Notes under the pieces: generated by a model
Told to the model about the DNA's origin: nothing
Databases searched by the model: none
The model's input: only the letters and a program-made list of their open reading frames with translations
In this document: positions 1 to 11,700 of the stretch, piece after piece
Layout of the letters: the number at the start of each line of letters is the position of its first letter
Numbering within the stretch: the first letter of the stretch is position 1
Source of the DNA: Zelopaecilomyces penicillatus
Taxonomy: Eukaryota > Ascomycota > Sordariomycetes > Hypocreales > Pseudodiploosporaceae
NCBI GenBank assembly: GCA_005765155.1
Contig: VCCP01000001.1
Span: 3,720,001-3,784,000 of the forward strand
Direction: 5' to 3'
Length of the DNA: 64,000 nt
Translations under genes and position numbers: made by a program

Positions 1-1791
1 TCTGCATCGAATAGAAGGATGAGAGACAAAAGCAAAACGCAGGGCTATTGACGGCCAAGCGCCATCTATCTGTATCTGGTTGGAGAATTATGTGCGACAA
101 AGTGCTGATGAAAGGGTCGGCTAAGAAATAAGATTTAATTACATGGAAACATCCCTGTGTCTGCACCCTGGTCGAGTCCCATTCAAAGCCCATCGTCAAG
201 GCGGCAGGATCGTCGGTATTAGTACCGTCAAGGAGGTATCAGGGAGAGTGAGAGGGTCAATGATTCACCAATAGTAACCTGTGGTCTGTGACGAGTACTT
301 GGACTTTGTACATCAGTAACGCTATATCTTCTGTCAAGGATAAAATAGAGAGAAGCCCCCGTGGCCTAATAGCTTAAATGGGTCTGATATTGGGTTGTCA
401 TTACTATTGAGTTGCTGTTGTGGAGGCATTTGGATGATGATGATGATGATGACGACGGCATTGCTATCGTGCAAAGTACCTGTACTTCAGCTCCTCGGTA
501 CCTGAAGGCACTAACAGGCATTAGTAGCGAAGCCAGCCAACATGATTTAGGAGTTGCATGGAACCAAACAAACAAAAGTTGCACCACCACCATCATCCAA
601 GATCCAACCAACCCTCCCATCCATCCATTAGCAACAGCGGCACATGTTCCTGCTAGTCATGCTCTAATTCACATGGCTGCCGGTTTTCTTGTTTCAAGCC
701 CAGCAGCGGTGTTGGTGCGACGGGACGCCATGAACGTCATGGGGAGGAGGCATGAAGAAGAGTCGGGTCTCGTATGGATGGTAGGTGGACAGCGAAGGCG
801 GCGCCATTGAACGGACAGCGCAATGAATAGAAGAACAACACCGTCAAGCTATGAACACCATGCCGGATTCAGGCATTGAATCAAGGTACAAGTTAGTTGT
901 CTTTCAAGATGCACAATGGTGATGACCTTGCAGGGATCTACGTGGAATAAGAATCGCCGACAGGTACCCAAGCGGAGGTACCGTACCTCCAGCCTGCAGC
1001 TGGAATGCAGATGCTTTGTCGGTATGGATGCGCTGTACATTGGCCCGCTGTCCTCCACTATGTACACCTAGGTACACGTATCATGCGCTGTAAATATGAA
1101 CCTGGAACTCCTTAGCATGGCGCTGTGCGCTGTAATCACCCGCCACGGACCTCAAGTTTTGTGTGTCGTGCGCCATTCGTAGCAGGTACCTCTCTGGCAT
1201 GGGGGGGGGGGGGGGACGGTGTAGTGTAGCGCAACTTGGAGGTCCCCACCCCAGATTCTTTGACCAAGGTGCCCACAACAGGTAACTGTACCTGGGTACC
1301 TCTGAGTGAGCATCGGCGGCTGCAGCCAATGAAGGCGCGGCCCACTCTTTGCACTGCCTGGTGGGTCCACCGCCTAGCGTGTTGTGAAGGCGGCGCCTCT
1401 CTCATTCGTTATTCGCAGTTCTCCAGGCCAAGAGGAAAACCTACTAGGTAAGCCGTTCCGCTGCCTTTCTCGACAAGCTCCTGCAAGTTTCCTGGCATCA
1501 GACACTCTACAGGCCTTTTTTCTCCTGTTGAATGTCATGATTGGGTGTTGAATCGCCTCTACAGCCGCCGGGGCTCTTCCCAGACCATTTCTCTCTCTGC
1601 TCGTCGAGTTGCTATCGCCATCGCCATCGCGTTTCCGCCCATTCGAGTAGTTCTTTTCCCCTTTCCTACTGCTCCTACGCCTGTCCACCTCACTCGTCTC
1701 GTTTTTTCTGCTCTCGGGCGGCTGTGCTCGTCATTCATTTGCCTCTTGGCATAGCCTTCTGGAGCATTGAGTTTGTCCGCCCTACGCCATC
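1..1791. other. 5' intergenic region, no gene recognised
   Basis: I see no conserved coding sequence here. The stretch holds a short GAT/GAC microsatellite around 432-455 and a 15-G homopolymer at 1201-1215. Its last few hundred bases are pyrimidine-rich and are probably the promoter and 5' UTR of the Ca-ATPase gene that starts at 1792. Confidence 0.6.
1201..1215. repeat. poly-G homopolymer (15 G)
   Basis: A run of 15 G lies about 580 bp upstream of the Ca-ATPase start. It is prone to length variation and sequencing error. Confidence 0.95.
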
Positions 1792-4700
1792 ATGGCAGAC
1801 TCTAATCACGATTCTGAACCGCCTCCTGGCCCACCTCTTCGACGCAGAGCGTATGTTTTTGGCTCCCTGATAAAGACGCGGCCGCGCCCCCCGATTCCCC
1901 ATGCACCCTCATGACTAACCTAGCTCAATCATACAGCCCAACCATCACACTGGACACTACTGCCGTCAATCCTAATAGCAGTGTCGTCGAGGTGACCGAC
2001 GCACCAGAGCAGCACGCCGCTCCATACGAGGACGCCGTGAGCCCGTCGACAATGGCAGAGCCGTCCGCTGGCTTCTCGCCAGCCAACCAGCGACCCGATC
2101 TGCGCACCGAGACTTCGTTCGATAGCAGGGACAGCCGACCGACAAGCCCCCATAATGTCTCGAGCCCCGTAGCCTCGCGGGCCGCCGAGCGTGGCGCTGG
2201 ATTCTTGCTGGTGCCTTCCAACAACATGCGTTCTAGGCAAAACTCTGTGGATTCGGAAGATGCTAATCGTTCTGTTTATTCCCATGGAGAGACAACAGTC
2301 GTAGCATCCAACTCTACACAGACAGACAAGTACAAGACCTTGCCAACAAACGACAAGATCATGAACGACGAGACTGCTCTGAAACCCGATGCCGGAACTG
2401 AGGCCGATTTTGAGGTCCAAAACAATCCCTTTGCTTATGCTCCTGGTCAGCTCACCAAGATGTTCAACCCCAAGAGCCTGCCTGCCTTTTATCAGCTGGG
2501 TGGCTTACGCGGTATGGAGCGAGGATTGCGATCTGACCGCAAAGCTGGTTTGAGCAACGACGAAACAACTCTCTCAGGTCAAGTCACATTTGAGCAGGTC
2601 ACAGGCAAGAATGACAAGTTGCACAAGGAAGGGCTGTCTGAGGAACCGGTGCATCGTGTCAAGACCAATGCTAGCTCGAAGAACAAATCCTTCGAGGACC
2701 GGTATCGCGTTTTCAAGGATAACAGGCTCCCCGAAAAGAAGGGCAAGAGTTTACTCGAGCTCATGTGGATTACCTACAACGACAAGGTGCTCATCCTCTT
2801 GTCTATTGCGGCTGTTGTCAGTCTTGCTGTCGGTCTCTACCAAACGTTTGGCAAAAAGCACAAGCCTGGTGAGCCCAAGATTGAGTGGGTTGAGGGTGTT
2901 GCCATTATTGTTGCCATTGTCATCGTCGTCATCGTTGGATCTCTGAACGACTTTCAAAAAGAACGTCAATTTGCCAAGCTGAACAAAAGAAAGCAAGATC
3001 GCAATGTCAAAGTTGTGCGATCGGGAAAAACTGTGGAAGTATCCGTCTATGATCTAATGGTTGGAGATGTCATTCATCTTGAACCTGGTGATTTGGTCCC
3101 CGTTGATGGAATTCTTATTGAGGGCTTCAATGTGAAATGCGACGAATCTCAAACCACTGGCGAGTCGGACATTATCCGCAAACGACCCGCTGATGAAGTC
3201 TACGAGGCTATTGAGAACCATGACGACCTCAAGAAGATGGATCCATTTATTCAGTCTGGAGCCCGTATCATGGAGGGTGTCGGCACATTCATGGCTACTT
3301 CGACTGGTATCTACTCTTCCTACGGCAAAACCCTCATGGCGCTCAACGAAGACCCCGAGATGACGCCTCTCCAGGCCAAGCTCAACGTCATCGCCACCTA
3401 CATTGCCAAACTTGGTGGTGCTGCCGGTCTGACCTTGTTCATCGTCCTCTTCATCAAGTTCCTGGTCCACCTCCCCAAGCTTGACAATGTGAACGCCGCA
3501 GAGAAGGGTCAAATGTTCATCAACATCTTCATTGTCGTTGTCACCATTATTGTCGTCGCTGTTCCTGAGGGTCTTCCTCTTGCTGTTACATTGGCCTTGG
3601 CCTTTGCTACAACTCGAATGTTGAAAGATGCTAACTTGGTGCGACATCTCAAAGCTTGCGAGGTCATGGGCAATGCGACTACAATTTGCTCTGACAAGAC
3701 CGGTACTCTCACGCAAAACAAAATGCAGGTTGTGTCTGGAACAATCGGCACTACTCACAGATTTGGTGGAGCTAAGCCAACTTCTGACGACGATTCCGAA
3801 AAGGGTGACGAAAGCGCCGATGCCTCGCCATCTGAGTTTGTCAAGATGCTTTCTGAACCCGTCAAGGAGCTGCTCCTGAAGTCTATTGCGCTCAACTCGA
3901 CTGCCTTTGAGGGTGAGGTCGAGGGAGAGAAGACCTTTATTGGATCCAAGACCGAGACGGCTCTGCTTCTTTTTGCCCGCGACCACCTGGCAATGGGACC
4001 TGTTAGCGAGGTGCGAGAGAGCGCCTCAACACTGCAGATTATTCCATTTGATTCTGGCCGCAAGTGTATGGGGATCGTTGTCAAACTCCCCAACGGAACT
4101 GCCCGCCTCTTCATCAAGGGTGCCTCTGAGATTCTGCTAGCCCAATGTACCCAGATTCTGAGAGACCCGTCTGCTGATGCGGCCCTGGTTCAAATGACGG
4201 ATGATAACGTGGAAACCGTTACCCAACTGATCAACACCTACGCCTCTCGATCCCTCCGAACAATTGGTATCTGCTATCGCGACTTTGAATCCTGGCCTCC
4301 TCGTGCCGCCCGTCGTGGCGATGGTAGCAAGAATGAGGTCGCTTTCGAGGATCTTTTCCATGACATGGCTTTCGTCGGCATGGTTGGTATCCAGGATCCC
4401 CTTCGTGATGGTGTTCTCGACGCTGTTCGACTTTGCCAGAAAGCTGGTGTCACTGTCCGCATGGTTACCGGTGACAACAAACTCACAGCCCAGGCCATTG
4501 CCAAGGAGTGTGGTATTCTTCAAGCCGACAGCACTGTGATGGAAGGCCCCGAGTTCCGAAATATGAGTAAGCTGCAGCAAAACGAGATTATCCCTAAGCT
4601 CCATGTGCTTGCCAGATCTAGCCCTGAAGATAAACGTATTCTGGTCAAGAGACTCAAGGAAATGGGTGATATTGTTGCCGTTACTGGTGATGGTACCAAC

Positions 4701-6116
4701 GATGCGCCTGCTCTTCACATGGCTGATGTCGGTTTCTCTATGGGTATCGCGGGTACTGAAGTTGCCAAGGAAGCCTCTGCTATTATTCTCATGGATGACA
4801 ACTTTGCTAGCATCGTCAAGGCTCTGAAATGGGGCCGCGCTGTCAACGACGCCGTCAAGCGATTCTTGCAATTCCAGCTTACTGTCAACATTACTGCCGT
4901 TGTTCTTACCTTTGTGACGGCTGTGTCGAGCGACAAGGAGGAGTCTGTTCTCACAGCTGTTCAGCTGTTGTGGGTTAACCTGATTATGGACACCTTGGCC
5001 GCGTTGGCTCTCGCTACCGATCCGCCCCAGGACAGTGTCTTGGACAGAAAGCCCGAGCGGAAGCATGCCTCTATTATCTCGCCAACCATGTGGAAGATGA
5101 TCATCGGTCAAGCCATTTACCAACTGGGCATTACCTTTATGCTGTACTATGGTAGCAACAAGGTGGTAGTGCCGTTGTTGGGCTCCAACCTTGCACCTGA
5201 GGATATCCCCAACTCGGAAGATATCGCGACGCTCGTGTTCAATACCTTTGTGTGGATGCAGATTTTCAATCAATGGAAGTAAGTTGATGAATCCCCCCCT
5301 TTTTATTTCTGGATGTTTATAGAAATAAAACTAACATGCTTCGACAGCAACCGCCGATTGGACAACAAGTTCAACATCTTTGAGGGTTTACTGCAAAATT
5401 GGTTCTTTATTGGTATCAGCGCTATTATGTGTGGTGGCCAAGTGTTGATCATCTTTGTTGGTGGCGCCGCTTTCCAGATTGCCAAGAAGGATCAGTTGCC
5501 TGTTATGTGGGCTATCGCCATTGTCCTCGGCTTCCTTTCTATCCCAGTTGGTGTGATTATCCGTCTTATTCCCGACAGCTTTGTTATCGCCCTGATTCCG
5601 GAAGTTCTCAAACGTAGAGCATCCAAGGTTCCAGGATTGACAATCTCGGATGAGGAAATGGACATGTACCCTGAGCCGCTCGCTGATGTGCGTGACGAAC
5701 TCAACTTCCTCAAGCGCATGAAGGGAGGGCGCCTGAACAACTTGAAGTTTGCCATCCAGCACCCCAAGGAAATCATGCAGCGATCAAGGAGCCCCTCACA
5801 CTCGCGAACCAACTCGGTCAACATACCGGAGACGCCTGCAAGGGAGGATAGTTTCCCGTCACGCGTTGCGACCCCCGAGTCTCGACAGCGATCCAAGTCT
5901 AACCGATCACGATCGAATTCGGCTCTCGGGGCGCCGACAGTTATGGCGGGTCTGGTCGCGGCTGGTGTAGCGGCAGGCTGGTCACCAAACGGCCGCCCAT
6001 CGGCTGAGGAGAGGGAAGAGAGCATCCAGCATAGCATTCTCCAGCATCAGCAGAGGCTGCAAGGCAACTCGGAGAGTAAGTCTGCTGATGATAAAAGCGG
6101 CGAGGCGCAGAAATAA
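1792..6116 (+). CDS. pmc1: PMC1-type P2B calcium-transporting ATPase
   Basis: ATP-driven Ca2+ pump of the vacuolar or plasma membrane that removes cytosolic Ca2+, often exchanging H+. Exons are 1792-1850, 1937-5278 and 5348-6116, giving 1389 aa. Introns begin GTATGT and GTAAGT and end ACAG and GACAG. The 59-nt first exon begins MADSNHD and joins in phase; the ATG at 1911 lies inside intron 1, so it is not the start. Visible P-type motifs in order: TGES in the actuator domain, PEGLPLAV in membrane helix 4, DKTGTLT with the phosphorylated Asp near residue 606, MVTGDN, and GDGTNDAPAL. The last exon supplies the end of the membrane domain and a Ser/Arg-rich cytosolic tail. The N terminus is a disordered extension of about 280 residues, as in Neurospora NCA-2/NCA-3. 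Family assignment is firm; vacuolar versus plasma-membrane location is inference. Confidence 0.96.
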
Positions 6117-7819
6117 GGAGTAAACGGAACTGGCACTTGTATCATAGGGATTCCCTTTTGTTTTTTTATCATCTTATTTCTTATATATTACTTTTTTCTA
6201 TTTTTTTTCTTGTCTAGAGTATACATTCGCTAAGTGTCTCTTTTACGTGGGCTTGATGTGTCTTTTGTATGTGATTTGTTGCCCATATACTTGTTTAATT
6301 ACTCTCTTTTGTCTTTGTATGAGGAAGCATCGACGGACAATTATGGTTTTTGTTTCTACCGTTCCAAGTATAGGTATCCTGGAAGGGAGCTGAAGAAGCT
6401 GAAGAAAAGGCTTGCGGCGAAGCCGAATGAGTCTAATTAGCCTGGGGATATTATACAGCCTACCAAGTACTAGGGCCTGAATGGCTGGGAGGGGGCTACA
6501 CAACATCAATAAAGCAAGCCATCAGCCAGGGCGAAATTCTGATGTGAGAATGAGGGAATGGAAAGCCTTGTCCCATGTTTGTTTGTTTTTACTCAGTTAT
6601 GATGTGTTGGGAGGCTTGTGTAGAATAAGATGGGAAATGCTCGGTATTGAATGTAGTTAGTTATACGGTGCTCGTGTTTCGTATCAGCATCGCAGGGCCT
6701 TGGAAGGCTTTGCTGTCTTGTTATTGTTCCCCATGTCAGAAAATGAGAATTCTGGATTTGATCATCTGATCTAAATTTGATGCCCTATGTGATGCAATGT
6801 GTTTTTTTTTGTACGCGTTTTTTTTTTGGGTCTATGCATTGGTATATTTGGGTTGGGACAGGGCTAGAAATGCTTTATTGTTTATTGAACGAACCTCAAA
6901 GAGAAAGAGAAAGAGATGAGACCAGGTGATGAGAGAGTGAAAATTGACAACTCATTTTTTTTTTTCTTTCTTGAATCGTAGTTGGGGATTTGCGCGAGTC
7001 AATGCGCACAGTGAAGGAGGTGCATGTATGTATGATGGGGGGGTGCTAAGGGATAAATATGTCACTGATGTTTATACCCCGATTTGAAACCGATGTGTTT
7101 GAGAATCTTGGCTATTTGCGCAACATCCATGAATTGACATTGTTTCGTGAAACGCAAAAATATGAAAGTTAATACTGAATACAGTAATTAATCATAGAAA
7201 GAAGGTAAATAAATAGTGGAGGAACACGGAGACGAGGGGGGGTGGGCGCACACAAAGTTATGTGTCCTGCTTTCGAAAGGAAAAAAAGGCGTAGAGTTTC
7301 ATGATGCAGAGCCGAAACTCACGGGCGTCCAATTTGGGTTTGAGAGTTGGGTAATTATTTTGGGGGGAGCGGAGCGGAGGAAGGATGGAAGTGATTCAAA
7401 GGCGAAAGCGAAGGGGGGGCCAAGTCATTAATACGGCTTGGGGCGCTTTGATTGGGTTTGTAATTTGGGTAGATGAACTACAAAGTATGTACCATAATGG
7501 TTACACAATCGAATGGATGATGGGAAACTGCAGTGAGAGGACAAAGAGGAAAAGGAAGAAGACGAGAGACAAAGAAAGAAAATAGCCCACCGCTATTAAG
7601 CGAATAGTGTTGATTGTTGGCGTTTGTCCCCTTGCATCATATCATGCTGGTTAAGTCGTAGGATTGTCAAAAAGCTTGCCCCTGAGTGGTTGGAATTGAA
7701 TTCATGGAGGAAAGAAGAGAGATGGCGGTAGGGGAGGATTCCAGTCTCTGGGTGTATGTAACCCCCGTCTACCCTCAAACACATACATACTATGTGGTAT
7801 AAAACATGGGCTGTTGGTC

Positions 7820-7843
7820 GGGTTGGGTTGGGTTGGGTTTGGG
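7820..7843 (+). repeat. GGGTT-type repeat, potential G-quadruplex
   Basis: Five GGG runs are separated by loops of TT, TT, TT and TTT. This meets the usual G-quadruplex pattern and resembles a telomere-like repeat, but it is too short and too internal to be a telomere. It lies 1.2 kb upstream of the Sir2-type gene. Confidence 0.7.
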
Positions 7844-8652
7844 TGCTGAGGGTGAGAGGTGTGTCGAGGACATGGATATGAATGAGGATGACAGATAAGG
7901 ATGAGAAACCAGGCAACTGTAGAAGGCATGTTTGTATGTATTTATTCATGTGGTAGGTATCATGTGTGTGTGTGCAGCACGAAACGTCCTACATAAACTC
8001 AACTAGTGCTTCCTACTATCAATAAAATGAAATAAAATAAAATAAGATAGAGATAAAAATCACCCCGGGCTCACACTTTTCCTTCCCACCATCCTTTCTT
8101 GGCGGTTCTCTCCCTCTGACACGTTTCCGTCTGACACCACCACCACCATTACAATTACCTGGATTTAATCACCGCCCCCATCCCCACCCGGGCTTTATCT
8201 CCGTTGCAACTCGTTGTCCTCTTTTTATTTTTTATTATTATTTTATTTCGCCACTTGAACGCTTCGAAGCGGACTTGTTCTAGACTTATTACCCGCTTGA
8301 GTCCTTTGGTTCTGCTGTTGGCTACTGGGCCTACCTACCTACCTAATAAACGGTCAACGTGGTGGTTTTATCTGCCTGCCCACCACTATCTGAGACAAAG
8401 GGACGGACAAAGTTCCAGCAGCAGCAGCACTAAATTACAGCACACACAGCACAGGCAATAGTTGGGCCACCCCCCCCACGAAATCCTGCAAACCTCTCAC
8501 TTCCTTTCATCTTCTTCCTACATACTCCGTCCATCCCAACCCAACCAACCCTCGCCAAACGCGTGGCAACTCCTAGCCAGCGCACTTCCATCAGACAAAG
8601 TCTCCGTAGATTGAGCGCTATCTGAGTTTTTTCTTATTCTTTTTCTATACTC

Positions 8653-8678
8653 TTTTTTTTTTTTTTTTTTTTTTTTTT
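8653..8678. repeat. poly-T homopolymer (26 T)
   Basis: A run of 26 T in the pyrimidine-rich leader region upstream of the Sir2-type gene. Poly(dA:dT) tracts commonly exclude nucleosomes in fungal promoters; that role here is inference. Confidence 0.9.
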
Positions 8679-9014
8679 ACAACTATCACTGCCCTTTATT
8701 CCTTTACACCCCAAGGAATCTAGTCGCAGTTTCCTTCCAGTTACTAGGAAACCTTCTCTCTCATTCTTTCTAGCCCGTTTAATTCCAGTCCCCCGGATTT
8801 TTTCGTTTTTGGGGGGAGCGATTTCCTCCTCGCATCTCCTTAGTTTCTGGCTTCCCTTTTCCAACCCTGAATTGAAGCGCGAATCGCGAAATATTCTATT
8901 TCCGTTGCCTTGATTGGATAAACAGAGAAAAGGAGAGAAAGAGACAATAAGAAAAAAGAAAAAAAGGAAGCAAGAAACAACGAAAGAAGGAAAGTCAGGA
9001 ACAGAAAAAACACC

Positions 9015-10663
9015 ATGAAACGGGCAGCAGCTGGTAAAGGCGTGTCGCTGGCCAAGCGCAAGGCCGAGACCAACGCGTTTGAGAAGCTTCCCCAAAACCC
9101 GACGCCGGCTGAGCTCAAAGAGGCCGAAGTCAACGACTCCCTGGCCGAGCTCGAGGACCGAGTCACGGATGTGCGCGAATCGTGGGAGACGGACTCGCTG
9201 TTTGAGGATGCGCTGGATGACCTTACGGAAGAGGATGGCGTGACGGCAGGCAGTAAGTATTCTGACGACGACGCGCGCCCACGATGATTCCCTTGATTCC
9301 CTCGCTTGTTGTCCCCACAAGCCCTAAAACCTTGTTGTTGTTGTTGTTGTTGTTGTGTCTGCGCGATTATACCTCTCAAGCTCATGTTGGCTAACAATCA
9401 ACCCACCCCCCTTCTGTAGAAGATTACGAGGCATGCACGCCTGAGGAGTCGTATAGACTGCGTCGGGAGTTGCGGGAGCAGGGCCCTGCCATCTTTTGTC
9501 AGCGCACTGTTGATGCTGGTCGATACACGGCCAAGAAGCTGCTGACGGCCTTTGGAATCCGGCCGCCCGCCTTTCTCGAGGGCCAGGATGATGAGTCGTA
9601 CTTTAGCCTCCTCTCATTGGCCATCACGAGAGAACTCTCCAAGCGTGCCAAGTTGATGCGGTACAACAGCGTTAACGACGCGGTTCATCTCATCAACAAG
9701 TGCCAAAACATCATCGTCATCACCGGCGCTGGCATCTCCACGTCCCTGGGTATTCCGGATTTCCGTTCCAAAGGCACGGGATTGTACTCCAAGTTGGAGC
9801 ATTTGGGGCTTAGCGACCCGCAGGAGGTGTTTGACATTGACGTATTCAAGCAAGACCCAACTATTTTCTATTCTGTAGCCAAGGACATTGTGCCGGCCAC
9901 CGACCGCTACACACCCACGCACAAGTTTATTGCTATGCTGAACCAGCGCGGCAAGCTTCTCACAAACTACTCACAGAACATTGACAACCTCGAAATCAAG
10001 GCAGGCTTACCCAAGGACAAGCTGATCCAGTGCCACGGGTCCTTTGGCACTGCTAGCTGTGTTGAGTGCGGGTACAAGATCCAGGGCGAGAAGATTTTCC
10101 CCGAGATCAAGGCTGGCAAGATTCCGCGATGCCCGCGCTGTGTCCAGTCGCTGCGAGCTCCTGGTGGCACCGTAAAACGTAAGCGTTCCGCCGGTGCCGA
10201 AAAGAAGAAGCGGCGCTGGTCCGAGGACAGCTCAGACGACGAGTCGGATTATGACATCCCTAGCGTGGGTGTCATGAAGCCAGACATTACCTTTTTCGGC
10301 GAAGCTCTCCCCGATGAGTTCTCGAGGCGTCTTACGGAGAACGACCGCGACAAGGTGGACCTAGTGGTGGTGATTGGCACGTCGCTTAAGGTGACGCCCG
10401 TGTCCGAGATTGTCAGCTGGTTGCCATCCCATATCCCGCAGATCTACGTCTCCCGCCAGTCCGTCGCGCACATTAACTTTGACATTGATCTCTTGGGCGA
10501 CTGCGACGTTGTTGTCGCAGAACTCTGCCGGCGGCTGGACTGGCCGTTTGTGCATGAGATGGTGCCCAAGGACCAAAAAGTGGAAGTACGAAACGAGCCG
10601 GGTTACAAAAGCCGCCACGTCTTTACGGTGAAGAATCCTGCTACGAAGGAAGTAGTAGTGTAG
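9015..10663 (+). CDS. sir2: Sir2/Hst1-type NAD-dependent histone deacetylase (class I sirtuin)
   Basis: Removes acetyl groups from histone lysines using NAD+, a role linked to silencing. Exons are 9015-9252 and 9420-10663 (493 aa). The intron starts GTAAGT, ends GTAG and contains an (TTG)n microsatellite near 9332-9357. Residues 1-140 match the N-terminal extension seen in yeast Sir2/Hst1. The sirtuin core follows: GAGIS and IPDFRS for NAD binding, YSQNID, then the catalytic His in the CHGSF motif at about residue 285. The zinc ligands are two CxxC pairs near 293/296 and 317/320. Just after them a basic then acidic insert (about 332-358) looks like a nuclear localisation signal followed by a CK2-type acidic patch. 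All key residues are present. Ranking as Sir2 versus Hst1 is not possible by eye. Confidence 0.94.
9332..9357 (+). repeat. (TTG)n microsatellite in sirtuin intron
   Basis: About eight tandem TTG units inside the single intron of the Sir2-type gene. The repeat does not affect the coding frame. Confidence 0.9.
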
Positions 10664-11700
10664 TGGTGTATTAGACTGCATTATTTCTTGGGCTCTCACT
10701 TTCTTTTTTGGGTGTGTTAATTATGCGAGAAAGCACAATGTCCGTATACGAAAGCAGCTCCACGGCTGAAAGAAGAAGGCATGCGAGATTACATGTGGTT
10801 TCTTTGTTAATGGCAAAGACTTGTTATGCTTTTCTTTGTTTCTTATTACATTTTTCCTTTTCTCCTTCTGTTTCTTTCATGTTGAGCTTTTCCTACGAAT
10901 ATGCCACACAGCGCGGTTTGGAACGAATGGTGTCTGGTGTTTCCGGTTGTCTAAAGTGCGAGTTTTTTGTCTTATTGATGGATCCTATTATGGTTTTTGG
11001 GTTCACAGGAATCCAGATTCATACTTTAAATCGATTGCTTGGTTACTATTGAATGCTGTTTTATCTGATTTTGACTTGTATGTTTGCTATTGGGCTACAC
11101 TATTCTGTTCCATAGCATTTTAGGGGTAAACTCTAAGCGAAAGACAGTCTTGACATTTTGGCCATGAAATGAGTGTTTCTTCTATCTTCAAAAGCAGAAC
11201 TGGGGAGGAAGACTTGAGAGATAGACAAGATTGTTGTGGTGGCAGTGTTACGCTAAGAGGATGCTTGGATGAGTTACATGTATTCAAACAGACAGATGTT
11301 GCAATTAATCTCGTGCCTTGAATAGACATGCCGAGTCTTGAATTCTCTCGACTTCTGATGTATGATTCATTAGTCTATTGGATTCATGTGGTACATTGAG
11401 TTGATTTTTATTAAGGAAGGCAACTTGGTAGATTCAACTGAACGTAACTGGGAAATGACAGCAACAATCCAAAACAGTACCCAACGTATGTCTGAGCCGA
11501 TTACAATTTCATCGTCAATACAAACAATACACTCGCTCTCCAAATCACTCCACTAATTTCATAAATATGCCGAGTCTCATTCATGTAAAAATACAATCGC
11601 TGACGCTCTATTTGAAATTCCTCACGCTATCCACATAATGCCCGGTTTTCCACCTAAATACCCTTCCCCCCTTTTCAACTTGATGAACGCCAGTTGCCCA
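10664..11700. other. Convergent intergenic region
   Basis: The 3' flanks of the sirtuin (+) and SCY1 (-) genes meet here. The stretch is AT-rich and I see no conserved coding sequence. Confidence 0.6.

Larger units (their letters stand above)
6117..9014. other. Long intergenic region between Ca-ATPase and Sir2-type gene
   Basis: About 2.9 kb with no conserved coding sequence. The first part is T-rich and is probably the ATPase 3' UTR. The last about 900 bp are pyrimidine-rich, with a 26-T run at 8653-8678, and look like the promoter and a long 5' leader of the deacetylase gene. A G-run cluster at 7820-7843 is listed separately. Confidence 0.55.

Noticed and set aside
46..360. Possible tRNA B-box (GGTCGAGTCCC) near 171
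   Set aside because: One base short of the B-box consensus, with no matching acceptor stem or D arm nearby.
1911..1936. ATG at 1911 as the start of the Ca-ATPase
   Set aside because: It lies inside a GTATGT...CTAAC...ACAG intron; the upstream exon at 1792 joins in phase and gives a normal fungal N terminus.
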